Below, one piece after another: positions 36,631-45,410 of a stretch of 64,000 bases of DNA. The notes under the pieces were generated by a model. It made no database searches. It saw only the letters and a program-made list of their open reading frames with translations, and was not told where the DNA came from. The stretch comes from Hyphomicrobium denitrificans 1NES1 (GTDB taxonomy: Bacteria; Pseudomonadota; Alphaproteobacteria; Rhizobiales; Hyphomicrobiaceae), in assembly GCF_000230975.2 (NCBI RefSeq), contig NC_021172.1, positions 682,001 to 746,000 of the forward strand, read 5' to 3'. The position numbers were made by a program, and so were the translations under genes. How positions within the stretch are numbered: the stretch's first letter is position 1; the number at the start of each line of letters is the position of its first letter.

Positions 36631-37560
36631 TCACCGACGAATTGCAGGAGACTTTTGCGCCCACAGAAGCGGCCGCGGTGCGAACGCGAGTTGTGCCTTT
36701 GCCCGGGTGTTCGACGCTCCGGTCAGGCGCGTATGATAATAGACGGCCTCCTCCCCGATGGTCTTTAGCGCATCCTCGACGCTCATCCGCGGTGGTTCCT
36801 CAGCATCAACCCATCGAGCGAAGGCGGGAAGCCATTGGGCGACAGGCAGGGGGTTATCGTCCACGATGTTGTACACGCCGGGTTCGTCGGTCAGCGCCGA
36901 GACCGTTGCGGCGACAGCATCGTCGATATGGACGAATGACCAGACGCCGTTTCCCGCTCCGATGACAGCCGACTCGCGGTTTCGCACCATATCCGCAATG
37001 GCTCCGTCGGGTCGGTACCACGTACCTGGACCATAGAAGAAGCCGTAGCGCAGCACGACACCATCGAGCGATGACGTTGCTAGAACCTGATCTTCATATT
37101 CAGCGGTTGCGCGCGCGCTGTTGCCGATATTGTTCGGCGCATCGACCCGAAGCTTGGCAGTCTCGTCGGCGAGCTGTCCATCGGCAGCGTCGAGATAGAA
37201 ACCGCGCGATTGGATGATGTAGCGTCCTACACCGGCTGCTTTGGCTGCCGAAAGTAAATTGGCGCCGCCGTCGCGGCGGAGGCGGGTATCATTGGGCAAC
37301 CATTTGATGATCTCTACGGGGTTGGCAGGAAGCGAGGTCAGCTGGTCGATGACCACATCCGGTTTGGCCTTTTCGATCGCTTGCAAGACGGACTTGGCAT
37401 CGAAAGCATCGGCATAGGAGACCTCGACCCCCAACTCGCGCAGGCGGTCAACGCTTTTGCCTGCGCGAGTCATGCCGATGACCTGATCGCCGCGCGTGCA
37501 CAATGCCCGCGCGAGCGGCAATCCGATAGCTCCTGTCGCGCCGGCGATGAATACGCGCAT
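36631..37560 (-). CDS. NAD(P)-dependent epimerase/dehydratase (extended SDR)
   Basis: A 309-residue SDR-fold protein. It starts MRVFIAGATGAIGLPLARAL, the GxxGxxG Rossmann motif, and has a YGFFYGPGTWYRPDG segment typical of extended or atypical SDRs. AAGGAG precedes the ATG at 37560, so the seven-codon upstream extension was dropped. The substrate is unknown. It lies 40 bases downstream of the cupin gene on the same strand, possibly one transcript. Confidence 0.9.
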   Translation of the reverse strand: MRVFIAGATGAIGLPLARALCTRGDQVIGMTRAGKSVDRLRELGVEVSYADAFDAKSVLQAIEKAKPDVVIDQLTSLPANPVEIIKWLPNDTRLRRDGGANLLSAAKAAGVGRYIIQSRGFYLDAADGQLADETAKLRVDAPNNIGNSARATAEYEDQVLATSSLDGVVLRYGFFYGPGTWYRPDGAIADMVRNRESAVIGAGNGVWSFVHIDDAVAATVSALTDEPGVYNIVDDNPLPVAQWLPAFARWVDAEEPPRMSVEDALKTIGEEAVYYHTRLTGASNTRAKAQLAFAPRPLLWAQKSPAIRR

Positions 37561-37600
37561 GATCAGCTCCTTGCGAAACACCCACTCGTTGGGGCCTGTG

Positions 37601-38017
37601 TCATTTAATAGGGGTAGTCAGCGCCTTGTCGTCGGTATCGACGACGAAGACGGCGAGTAGTTTTGCCGGCTCGGTCTTGCTTGCGTTGCGGCTAATAGAA
37701 TGCGTTGCCCCGGGGGGTTCAGACCAACTCTCACCTGCCTTGTAGACGCGGCTTGCGCCATCGTTGACCTTCGACTCGATGCTTCCGGAAATGACGTAGG
37801 CGTAGATGAAGCCCGACTTTGCGTGGGTATGCGGGGGCGAGGCGCCACCCGGCGCGTAATCCACGACGAAGGCGATCAGCGACTTGCCGGGAATGTTGGG
37901 TATCGCCTGCTCGAAATTCTTAGTGACGTGGTCGCCGCCGTCATGCGCCAAGGCTGGCGTAGCAGCGGCGATGGCAACGGCGGCGAATGCAGCGCCGAGT
38001 ACAGTTCGCACCCTCAT
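37601..38017 (-). CDS. Secreted cupin-domain protein
   Basis: The 138-residue product has a signal peptide (VLGAAFAAVAIAAATPALAH) and a single cupin barrel. PPHTHAKSGFIYAYVISGSI holds the first metal-binding His pair, and PPGATHSISRN the second motif. Small periplasmic cupins are often of unknown function. AAAAGGAG supports the ATG at 38017. It is divergent from a MocR-type regulator 99 bases away, which probably controls it and the epimerase. Confidence 0.87.
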   Translation of the reverse strand: MRVRTVLGAAFAAVAIAAATPALAHDGGDHVTKNFEQAIPNIPGKSLIAFVVDYAPGGASPPHTHAKSGFIYAYVISGSIESKVNDGASRVYKAGESWSEPPGATHSISRNASKTEPAKLLAVFVVDTDDKALTTPIK

Positions 38018-38098
38018 TGTCGTGCTCCTTTTCCGTATCCTTGTTGTCGACAAATGCGCTCTGTCTGGGCCGGAAAAAAGCACCAAGAACGCATAAAA

Positions 38099-38113
38099 AT
38101 CGTGTACCACGAT
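38099..38113. promoter_or_regulatory. Palindrome in front of the MocR gene
   Basis: ATCGTG-TAC-CACGAT is a perfect 6-bp inverted repeat ending three bases before the ATG at 38117, in the cupin/MocR divergent promoter region. It may be the operator of the MocR protein, though MocR sites are often direct repeats. Confidence 0.4.
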
Positions 38114-38116
38114 GAT

Positions 38117-39529
38117 ATGGCCAAGCAGTTCCAATTGAAAATAGACCGCTCCGCGAAGATGCCACTAACCGAGCAGATCCGAAACGGTATCGGCGCGGCG
38201 ATTGAGAGCGGCGTGCTCGCCCCGGGTGTGCGTCTGCCATCTTGGCAAGACCTCGCGTCGCAACTCGGGGTCGCGCGTGGGACCGTGCGCACAGCCTACG
38301 AAAAGTTGTCCGCGGCGCAGCTCATTGTCGCGTCGTGGGCGACCGGAACCCAGGTTGCGGAGCGGCCTCGCGCAGTCATCCGGAAGGAACAGCCGCCCGA
38401 CACCGGCTCGTTCATGGAAATGTACCTGCAGATGATCCAGGGGCCGGCCATGTTCCAGATGGGGGTTCCCGCAGCAGACATATTTCCAGCCACGCTGTTC
38501 GCACGCATCCGCGCCCATGCCGTGCGCGCCGAAGCAGGCGCAGCACCGATCTATCCGGACCCTCGCGGTGAGCCTGCATTACGGTGGGAAATCGCAGCTT
38601 ATCTTGCCATCGCGCGTGGCATCGAATGCTCTCCCTCGCAGGTCATCATCACCGGCGGGTACAGCAGCGGCCTCGGACTGGCGCTCCGTGGGCTCGGCCT
38701 CGAGGGTCAAAAAGCCTGGTCAGAGGATCCTGGCTTCCCGTTCGCTCGTCGCGGCCTGGAACTCGCAAGATTACGCGTAGCACCCATACCGGTCGACGCC
38801 AACGGTATCGAAGTCGACTATGGGCTGCGCCACTTCCCGGATGCAAAACTGGTTGTCGTGACTCCCGGACAGCAGGCGCCGCTCGGAGTTACTCTATCGC
38901 TCGAGCGGCGATTGCGTCTGCTTGAGTGGGCAGCTCTAGAAAGCGTTTGGGTGATTGAGGACGACTATCTAAGCGAGCTGCAGCTCGAGGGTCGGGCCGC
39001 GCCGGCGCTCGCCTCACTTGATCGCGGTGAGCGCGTCATCCACATCGGCTCCTTCAGCAAGACCATCAGTCCTGCATTGCGCCTCGGTTTCCTCGTGGCA
39101 CCCGTCTCGCTCATGTCACGCTTCGCAGAGGTTGCTGCGTGCCTTGCGCCGCCACCCGGGCCGTCCGTGCAGCTTGCGACGGCCGAATTCATGCGCGAAG
39201 GCCACTATCTCCGCTATCTTCGGCGCGCCAAACGTGCCTACTCCACTCAGCGTGACGCACTGCTCGAGCGTCTTCAGCTGAAGGTCGAAGCTCTAAGCAT
39301 TACAACAGCGGGTTTGGCAGCGCTGTTGAGATTGCCCGATGGTGCGCCCGACACCTCCATCGCCAAAAACGCCCTCACGTTTGGAATGGCGCCTGCCCCA
39401 CTGTCTGTCTGGTATGTACAGCCGGCTTCCGCACGGTCGGGGCTTCTGCTCGGCATTGGTACCGCGCCAAAGACGCACCTGGATCGATGGTGCGACCGTC
39501 TTTCCGACATCATCGAGCGGTTCAAATGA
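38117..39529 (+). CDS. MocR-type (GntR/aminotransferase) transcriptional regulator
   Basis: A 470-residue fusion of a GntR HTH (LPSWQDLASQLGVARGTVRT) and an aminotransferase-like domain with the PLP Lys in IGSFSKTISPALRLGF and the Asp/Tyr region in VIEDDYLSEL. The open frame extends far upstream to 37700, antisense to the cupin gene, but the family N-terminus begins at or near the ATG at 38117. Divergent from the cupin and epimerase genes, its probable targets. Confidence 0.9.
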   Translation: MAKQFQLKIDRSAKMPLTEQIRNGIGAAIESGVLAPGVRLPSWQDLASQLGVARGTVRTAYEKLSAAQLIVASWATGTQVAERPRAVIRKEQPPDTGSFMEMYLQMIQGPAMFQMGVPAADIFPATLFARIRAHAVRAEAGAAPIYPDPRGEPALRWEIAAYLAIARGIECSPSQVIITGGYSSGLGLALRGLGLEGQKAWSEDPGFPFARRGLELARLRVAPIPVDANGIEVDYGLRHFPDAKLVVVTPGQQAPLGVTLSLERRLRLLEWAALESVWVIEDDYLSELQLEGRAAPALASLDRGERVIHIGSFSKTISPALRLGFLVAPVSLMSRFAEVAACLAPPPGPSVQLATAEFMREGHYLRYLRRAKRAYSTQRDALLERLQLKVEALSITTAGLAALLRLPDGAPDTSIAKNALTFGMAPAPLSVWYVQPASARSGLLLGIGTAPKTHLDRWCDRLSDIIERFK

Positions 39530-39676
39530 AAGTCTTGTACGAATTGTGTCACGCAAGAGCTGGTCGGTAGCGCCCATGTGTCCGGCCTTTCTGCTCGGCG
39601 CGAACACTGATGGCCTTCATGCTATCCGCAAGATCAGCTCCCCTCACATCGCGATGACGATGTAGCGTCGAGGCAG

Positions 39677-40681
39677 CTAGCCCGCGAGGTTCGCGGGCAA
39701 AGCGCCGGCCTTTTCGATTTCGATTGTCACGTGCGAGAGCTTGTGCAGATGCGCCAGCTTTTGCCGGTAGTGAGACGGCGGCTTCGGCTCGCTGGAAGCG
39801 ATCGCGACAATGGCGCCGTGGTGACCCGGCCCCAGTTGCCAGACGTGCAGATCGGTAATGTTGTCTGCATCGCATTCGACGGCAGCGCGGATTTCATTGG
39901 GTAACTTTTGGCTGACTGGGACGTAGTCGAGCAGCACCCCACCCGCATCCCTGATCAATCCCCAAGACCAATTTGCGATTACGAGAGCGCCCACAATGCC
40001 CATCGCGGGATCTAGCCAAATCCAACCGTAGAAGCCGCCCAGCGTTAGCGCCATGATGGCCAGAACCGAGGTCAGCGCATCGGCCAGGACATGGACGTAT
40101 GCCGCACGAAGATTGTTGTCGGTGCCCGCGACCTTCGGATGAACGTGACCATCATGGGCGTACTCATGGTGATCGTGATGATGGTGATGGCCGCCATGAT
40201 CGTGGTGATGTTCGTGATCGTCCTTAAGAAGCCACGCGCAAGCGATGTTCACCGCAAGTCCCAGGAACGCGACAGCAATGGCTTCTTGAAAGTAGATTGG
40301 CACAGGGCTTCGCAGCCGCGCTAGGCTTTCCCAAGCGATGAGCAGCGCGATCAATGCCAAGACGATTGCGCTCGCGAAACCGGCGAGGTCGCCCATTTTT
40401 CCGGTCCCGAACGTGAAGCGCGGGTTATCCGCATTGCGGCGTGCGTAGAAGTACGCGAGCGCCGCGATTGTCATCGCCACGGCGTGCGTCGCCATGTGCC
40501 AGCCGTCAGCAACGAGTGCCATTGATCCGAAGACGGCGCCAGCGATGATCTCTCCGATCATCATGGTCACGGTCAACGCAATCACGAGTCGTGTTCGACG
40601 CTCGTTGCGTTCGTGATTTTCGCCGAGGAAGACGTGGGAGTGGCCGGTCGGCCCGGCCGTTTGTTCATGTACGCCACTCAT
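39677..40681 (-). CDS. dmeF: Cation diffusion facilitator, DmeF-like (Co/Ni efflux)
   Basis: An inner-membrane efflux protein of 334 residues with six predicted helices. HMATHA in TM2 contributes to the transport site, and a His-rich cytoplasmic loop (HEHHHDHGGHHHHHDHHEYA) lies between TM4 and TM5, as in DmeF, which exports cobalt and nickel in rhizobia and Agrobacterium. The C-terminal cytoplasmic domain has DLHVWQLGPGHH. It overlaps dmeR by 4 bases (ATGA), exactly as in known dmeRF operons. Confidence 0.92.
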   Translation of the reverse strand: MSGVHEQTAGPTGHSHVFLGENHERNERRTRLVIALTVTMMIGEIIAGAVFGSMALVADGWHMATHAVAMTIAALAYFYARRNADNPRFTFGTGKMGDLAGFASAIVLALIALLIAWESLARLRSPVPIYFQEAIAVAFLGLAVNIACAWLLKDDHEHHHDHGGHHHHHDHHEYAHDGHVHPKVAGTDNNLRAAYVHVLADALTSVLAIMALTLGGFYGWIWLDPAMGIVGALVIANWSWGLIRDAGGVLLDYVPVSQKLPNEIRAAVECDADNITDLHVWQLGPGHHGAIVAIASSEPKPPSHYRQKLAHLHKLSHVTIEIEKAGALPANLAG

Positions 40682-40950
40682 TTGAGATAGGTCCTTATGA
40701 CTTCGATCAGCTCTTCGGCGCCCTCCGTACGGGCTCGGGCATCATGTGCGGTAACGACGTGCTCGCGAATGTGATCCTCGATCAGTTCAGTCGTCAGGCC
40801 TGTGATCGCGCCACGTATCGATGCGACGAGGTTCAACACTTCCGCACAAGGCCGTTCCGCTTCGAGTGCTCGCTCGACGGCTTCCAACTGGCCCTTAAGC
40901 CGCCGGACGCGAGATTGGAGTTTGGCTTTCTGCTTGACTGTATGGCTCAT
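40678..40950 (-). CDS. dmeR: Metal-sensing repressor of the RcnR/CsoR family (DmeR)
   Basis: A 90-residue all-helical repressor. The family pattern is clear: LQSRVRRLKGQLEAVERALE contains the N-terminal Arg/Lys DNA contact helix, followed by CAEVLNLVASIRGA with the conserved Cys (metal ligand) and HIREHVVTAHDA with His ligands. Members bind Ni(II) or Co(II) and leave the DNA. A perfect palindrome lies directly upstream (40951-40973). The gene is translationally coupled to dmeF. Confidence 0.92.
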   Translation of the reverse strand: MSHTVKQKAKLQSRVRRLKGQLEAVERALEAERPCAEVLNLVASIRGAITGLTTELIEDHIREHVVTAHDARARTEGAEELIEVIRTYLK

Positions 40951-40973
40951 AATATAGGGGTCTACCCTATATT
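40951..40973. promoter_or_regulatory. DmeR operator palindrome
   Basis: AATATAGGG-GTCTA-CCCTATATT is a perfect 9-bp inverted repeat beginning one base upstream of the dmeR ATG. A/T arms around a G/C tract are the hallmark of RcnR/DmeR sites. Its location fits repression of dmeRF. Confidence 0.85.
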
Positions 40974-41078
40974 TGGCGAATTAACCAGCTCATCCTGCGC
41001 CGCTGCTGTTCTTGCGGAGGACGAGGGATCGCGAGCTAGTTTTGTATCCTGAGCTACACGCGATCTGGTTCGGACGAG

Positions 41079-41909
41079 TCAGTGGGCTCCAATGAGCGGT
41101 ATATCCATGTTCGCGAGAACTTGCCTGGTCGTATTGCCTACCAACCACTCTATGAATTGGTTGTGCCGGTAAGCTCCCATGACCAGCAAATCTGCTCCGT
41201 ATGCGTGCACTTTGTGTAGAAGTTGGCTTCCCAACGATTCGCTTCGGTCGCGTCTCACGTGTCTGATTTGAATTTGTGCCTGATCAACCGCAATTATCTC
41301 GGAGAAAAACTCAATAGGTGTCCCATCCTCCTCGACGGTTAGGACAATGATATCTTTAGCCTCCCGAAGCCATGGCGAAGCGCCTGATACTGCCTTACGG
41401 CAGGCTTGGGTGCCGTTCCAGGCAACGACGATGCGCTCGCCGAATGTAGTTCCAGCAAGAAGTCTCCATTCGGACGGGACGAGGATAAATGGAAGTCCCG
41501 TTTCGTAAATTGCGGCGTGAAGCGCGTCGACGCCGTCGACATTCTTTGCGCGCGCTAGGACCAGGATGTCGAAGTCTCTTGCTTCATTGATCAGCGTCGC
41601 TTGTTCGGCGCCGACCATTTCTTTCCACTTCAACGGTATTTGGGGGACTGGATGTGGGTGGGATTTCTGCCAACGTTCGAAAGCGCGATGAGTGTTCGCG
41701 GCTCGTTCTTGAGCTGATCCTTCATAAAGTTCTCGAAGCTCTTGGTACGAAATCTCCTCGCTTGGGGCGATTAGAGCGTGCGGATCTACGATCACGTGAA
41801 GTGCTTCTATTGTAGCATCTTGCAGTGCTCGAGCGGCAGCTTCTGCCGCATCAAGGCATGCAGGCGCGGTCGCCGCCTCGGCGAGAACCGCCAGAATACG
41901 GGTGGTCAT
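41079..41909 (-). CDS. Universal stress protein (UspA family)
   Basis: A 276-residue protein with a C-terminal UspA domain ending in LLVMGAYRHNQFIEWLVGNT, a variant of the G-x2-G-x9-G nucleotide-binding motif, and a degenerate N-terminal half. It starts MTTRILAVLAEAATAPACLD. The ATG at 41909 with GAGAGG upstream is preferred to the longer frame to 42002. Such tandem proteins respond to starvation or oxidative stress; the role here is unknown. Confidence 0.88.
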   Translation of the reverse strand: MTTRILAVLAEAATAPACLDAAEAAARALQDATIEALHVIVDPHALIAPSEEISYQELRELYEGSAQERAANTHRAFERWQKSHPHPVPQIPLKWKEMVGAEQATLINEARDFDILVLARAKNVDGVDALHAAIYETGLPFILVPSEWRLLAGTTFGERIVVAWNGTQACRKAVSGASPWLREAKDIIVLTVEEDGTPIEFFSEIIAVDQAQIQIRHVRRDRSESLGSQLLHKVHAYGADLLVMGAYRHNQFIEWLVGNTTRQVLANMDIPLIGAH

Positions 41910-42202
41910 GAACGCCTCTCTCGAACTTCTGCTCAGAACTCGGGCGCGAAGATGTGCCAACGGGCAAGCGAAGCAAGTTTTGGCCTCGCCATGAATGACC
42001 ACCTGTTTGTGGCATGGGGGTCAGCCGCGCGCTTGGGGTCATGTCAAAAGTTTTCATAGCTTGCCTCGCGCATGCAGCGTCGCTGAAGTTGCGGACGCTG
42101 ACGTCGACGCCACGAATGCCAACTCTACCATCACGCAGTATCGGCATGCGCGGTTGGTTCTGTCGGACAATTCTCGTCCGCTGACGCGATTGCTTCGCCA
42201 GC

Positions 42203-42577
42203 TCACAAAGAGCGGATCAGCGCCATCGCAGCCATTAGCGCTAGTACGGAAAATACCACCGACCCGAGAGCATAGCCAAGAGCGGAAAGGTGCTGGCCTC
42301 GCTCTATGAGCACACCTGCATCCAACGAAAAAGTTGAGAATGTCGTGAAGCCTCCGAGGATCCCTGTGGCGAGAAACAATCTCAGGTCCTGAGGAGCATT
42401 GCTTTTGAAAGCCCACCACCCTGCCACAAGGCCCATAGCGAATGATCCGACAATGTTAATTGTCAGAATACCAAATGGAAAATCAGAGCCTGACAGCCGA
42501 GTTATCCAGGTATTCAGAAAGTGGCGGCCGGCGCCGCCCACTCCGGAACCTACAAACACGATCAATAATGTGCGCAT
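42203..42577 (-). CDS. crcB: Fluoride ion exporter CrcB/Fluc
   Basis: A 124-residue, four-helix fluoride channel that works as a dual-topology dimer in the inner membrane. Family hallmarks are VGSGVGGAGRHFLN, TINIVGSFAMGLVAG and GILGGFTTFSTFSLD. GAGGAG supports the ATG at 42577. A fluoride riboswitch with a built-in terminator lies directly upstream, so expression should rise when fluoride is present. Confidence 0.96.
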   Translation of the reverse strand: MRTLLIVFVGSGVGGAGRHFLNTWITRLSGSDFPFGILTINIVGSFAMGLVAGWWAFKSNAPQDLRLFLATGILGGFTTFSTFSLDAGVLIERGQHLSALGYALGSVVFSVLALMAAMALIRSL

Positions 42578-42617
42578 CTTACTCCTCATTCGCTTATGCT
42601 TCGGCGAAAAAGGACAG

Positions 42618-42653
42618 AAAAAAAGCCCTACCCGCGCGAAAGCGCTCGGTAGG
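42618..42653 (-). terminator. Riboswitch-controlled intrinsic terminator
   Basis: CCTACC...GCGC-TTTC-GCGC...GGTAGG forms a strong hairpin followed by seven T residues on the minus strand. It overlaps the 3' strand of the fluoride aptamer and serves as the expression platform. Confidence 0.9.
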
Positions 42654-42699
42654 AGCCATCAGCCTTATGGCGGTTATCGGGGGACTCCATCCCCATCGC
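42618..42699 (-). promoter_or_regulatory. Fluoride riboswitch (crcB motif)
   Basis: On the minus strand, from 42699 downward, the aptamer reads GCGATGGGGATGGAGTCCCC, then CGATAACCGCCATAAGG, then CTGATGGCTCCTACC. GGCTGATGGCTCCTAC is the nearly invariant 3' block of the class. The last aptamer strand (CCTACC, 42648-42653) also starts the downstream terminator stem, so fluoride binding would block termination. The crcB start is 41 bases below the element. Confidence 0.95.
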
Positions 42700-42825
42700 G
42701 CGACGAAACATGACTGAATGTTCCCGTCGACACAAGTGTGGCGACTTGACGTGCAATCTTTCGTTTCAGGGCGATCGCTTGGTCATTTCGTCATACATCC
42801 TTGCTGGTATCCGATTGGTGCCTGT

Positions 42826-44088
42826 TCAGGTGGTGCGCAGACTTCTCAATCGGTCACGGGTGGCAAGCAGACCTAGAATGGTCAGCGCTGCAAAAATAGC
42901 GCCGGCGAGGAAAGTCCCCTCAGGCCCAGCTACATCCCAGAGTGCTCCGGCAATTAAGCTGGCGGCGAGTAGCGCCAGACCAGTGACGAGATTGAACATG
43001 CCGAACGCTGTGCCGCGCAACTCTGACGGCGCAGTATCGGCGACAAGCGTTGAGAGAAGGCCCTGGGTCAGACCCATATGAAGGCCCCAGAGCACGACAC
43101 CTGCGCCAACACCGAGAATGCCGGAGGCGAGGGCCAGCACCAGATCGGCGACGAGGAGCAGAGCCAAACCGATAATCAGAATCATCATCCGGTCCATTCG
43201 ATCGGACAGGATTCCCGCCGGATAGGCGGATAGTGAATAGGCGAGGCTCATGATCACCAGCACGATCGGCACGAGTGCGAGCGGCAGGCCAATCGACTGG
43301 GCACGCAGGATCAGGAAGGCTTCACTGAATCGGGCGAGCGTGAACATTGTTGCGATCGCCACTACCCACCAATAGCGCGCACCAAGGCGGCCGAGTTCAG
43401 CGTGATGAAGCGGCATGCGGATGCTGCGGACGTCGTGTGGCCGCTCCGGCTCCTTGACGGCAACCAACAGGACGATCACGGACAAGAAGGCCGGAATGAC
43501 TGCGATCCAGAACACCATCCGGAAATGGTTCGCCATCAGCCACATCAGGGCGATGGCGAGAAGCGGACCGAGAAAAGCGCCGACAGTGTCGAGCGATTGA
43601 CGCAGGCCGAAGCTCGCGCCGCGCAATTCGGGCGGAGCAATGTCGGCAACTAGAGCGTCACGTGGGGCGCCTCGGATGCCCTTTCCAACCCGATCGATGA
43701 AGCGGGCGGCGACGAGCCCCTCAAGCGAAGAGGCGAGTGGAAAGATCGGTTTGGTGAAGGCCGCGAGGCCATAGCCGAGGACAGCAAGAAGCTTGCGCTT
43801 TCCGAGCCAATCGCTGAGAGCACCGGAAAAGACTTTGGTGATGGAGGCAGTAGCCTCGGCGATACCCTCTATGACGCCGACGGCCAGCGTCGAGGTTCCG
43901 AGCGCTGTCACCATGTAGACGGGAAGAAGTGCATAGATCATCTCCGAGGAGATATCCATCAACATCGAGACAAAACCGAGTGCCCAAATGCCCGCTGGAA
44001 TACCTCGGCGCGTTTCGGAAAATGCCGGTGTCTCCGACGCGGCTGCGCTCTCTCCCGCCTGATTGCTAATCTCATTGGTTCTTGTCAC
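42826..44088 (-). CDS. MFS transporter
   Basis: A 420-residue inner-membrane protein with about twelve helices. The MFS loop 2-3 motif is visible as GALSDWLGKRKLL, and RVGKGIRGAPRDAL in the next part is typical of a common proteobacterial MFS group of unknown substrate. It starts at GTG (44088). The fluoride riboswitch and crcB lie downstream on the same strand with their own promoter, so linkage to fluoride is not implied. Confidence 0.9.
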   Translation of the reverse strand: MTRTNEISNQAGESAAASETPAFSETRRGIPAGIWALGFVSMLMDISSEMIYALLPVYMVTALGTSTLAVGVIEGIAEATASITKVFSGALSDWLGKRKLLAVLGYGLAAFTKPIFPLASSLEGLVAARFIDRVGKGIRGAPRDALVADIAPPELRGASFGLRQSLDTVGAFLGPLLAIALMWLMANHFRMVFWIAVIPAFLSVIVLLVAVKEPERPHDVRSIRMPLHHAELGRLGARYWWVVAIATMFTLARFSEAFLILRAQSIGLPLALVPIVLVIMSLAYSLSAYPAGILSDRMDRMMILIIGLALLLVADLVLALASGILGVGAGVVLWGLHMGLTQGLLSTLVADTAPSELRGTAFGMFNLVTGLALLAASLIAGALWDVAGPEGTFLAGAIFAALTILGLLATRDRLRSLRTT

Positions 44089-44977
44089 GTCGAAGACCTG
44101 TCGAACGTCGCAACGGAAAGTGATTTAAAAATTTTCTTACACTCAAACCTGACGACGGCGACCGATCAAATGCCGTCATAGTATCAGGTTGAAGTTGAAA
44201 GCACGCTTCAAACTGAAGTTTCGGCCGAGCAGGCAGGCGGTCGCTGCTCGACGGCTACTCGCGACTGCAGACGTCGCCTAGATTTCCCGCCCGACGCTGT
44301 CTGGTCTTCGATCTATGTCTGCTCTCGTATAACCACTTGTCGGCACCGCATGGCGATTACGATATCCGCATGGAATGCAGACAAGCGTTGAGTCACACCA
44401 CTGGTGTCAAGTCGATCGTGGGGCGACTTCCGCACGTGGGATCGCGCCATAGGCGAACTCTTGCTGTCCGATAAAGCTTCCATCCCGAATTTGTCCTTCG
44501 ACGGCACTCGCCAAGCGTCACCAAGCCAATTTGTCCGAGGGATGCGTGTAAGACCGCTTGTAAAACCAATTGAGCAGTTGACTATTTGATTTTATTTATT
44601 TTTTAAAATTGTGGCTGTGCTGGCAGTTCTGCAGCGAACGAGTCTCTGGTTTGATTTTCCATGTTTCGCCCCCGAAGAACACGGAAAACATACAAAAATA
44701 CACGGAATTGGCGCGATAAGTCGCCCGGGCACCTGATAAACTTGGGTTTTCCAGTTTTTCCGATGGATTCAAAACACGGAAACGTGGGCGTTGAAATACG
44801 GATGCCGGCGTGCGCCTTGGCCGTGCCTGCGTGTCTTGCGGCAGCAGGAGGTATGGCACTTGCCGCGGGAGGCTCCGTCGTCGGCGCCATAAAGACCATA
44901 GGGTCTCGTTTTTATCGATGAACGTATGGAGGTCGGCAACTTCCTGCACCCCATCGTGCAGGCAGGAGGCATGGTCG
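44089..44977. other. About 0.9 kb without a recognised gene
   Basis: Open frames on both strands in this stretch have no good start and no product I recognise. The A/T-rich section near 44580-44610 and the unusual composition of 44640-44780 suggest acquired or degraded DNA beside the toxin remnant that begins at 44978. Confidence 0.4.
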
Positions 44978-45112
44978 GACACTGCCGAGTCCGGCCGAAG
45001 CGAAGCCTTCGAGGAAGCTGCCGCCCTGCGCAACCGAGAGTGCGCCACCGACGACGGCATGGGTGACGGTCGAGATCGCCTGACCGGCGGCTTCGCCGGT
45101 GCCGACATCGCC
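44978..45112 (-). pseudogene. Haemagglutinin/polymorphic toxin pre-toxin fragment, inverted part
   Basis: Forty-five in-frame codons on the minus strand with no start codon read GDVGTGEAAGQAISTVTHAV, then VGGALSVAQGGSFLEGF, then ASAGLGSV. This resembles the VTHxVVGG...QGGSF...GF region that precedes the variable tip in filamentous-haemagglutinin-type toxins. In the second copy (55626-55818) GLGSV continues into the segment that here lies on the opposite strand, so an inversion separated the two halves. Confidence 0.55.
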
Positions 45113-45410
45113 GGACGGCTTCTACGTGCGCACCGCCTTCGCCGCAACCGCTGGCGGTCTCGCCTCAGAGATCACAGGAGGTAAGTTCTCTAACGGCGCC
45201 ATCACCGCCTCATTCGCTCATCTCTTTAATGATGAGAATTTGAGTGCAAAGTTATGGAGCGATGTTGCTTCAGGAGTTCAAAAAGCGGGCGCTCAAATAG
45301 GTAATTTCGTTCAATCGCTGTACGGATCAGTAATTCCCGGATATTCTGCCGCCGAGCGTGCCCTCAACGGGTGTACTGCGGGCCAATGGGGATTAGTTGG
45401 CTTTTCTTAG
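45087..45410 (+). pseudogene. Haemagglutinin/polymorphic toxin C-terminal fragment (copy A)
   Basis: The + strand reads GGFAGADIA, then after an 11-base deletion relative to copy B continues in frame from 45099 as PDGFYVRTAFAATAGGLASE, ITGGKFSNGAITASFAHLFN, DE. This is the conserved end of the pre-toxin region of FHA/CdiA-like proteins. It is followed by a variable tail (NLSAKLWSDVASGVQKAGAQ ... CTAGQWGLVGFS) to 45410, which would be the toxin tip; I do not recognise its activity. With no upstream gene and a frameshift, it cannot be made as a full toxin. Confidence 0.6.
45113..45237 (+). repeat. 125-bp dispersed repeat, copy A
   Basis: This segment matches the reverse complement of 55626-55750 with seven mismatches by eye and no gaps. 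It encodes the conserved pre-toxin end. Confidence 0.85.

Noticed and set aside
37700..38116. Long N-terminal extension of the MocR frame
   Set aside because: It is antisense to the cupin gene and not conserved; the regulator starts at or near 38117.
44596..45147. Open frame of 183 codons on the minus strand
   Set aside because: Arg/Ser-rich translation in a different frame from the toxin-like reading at 44978-45112; no start signal.
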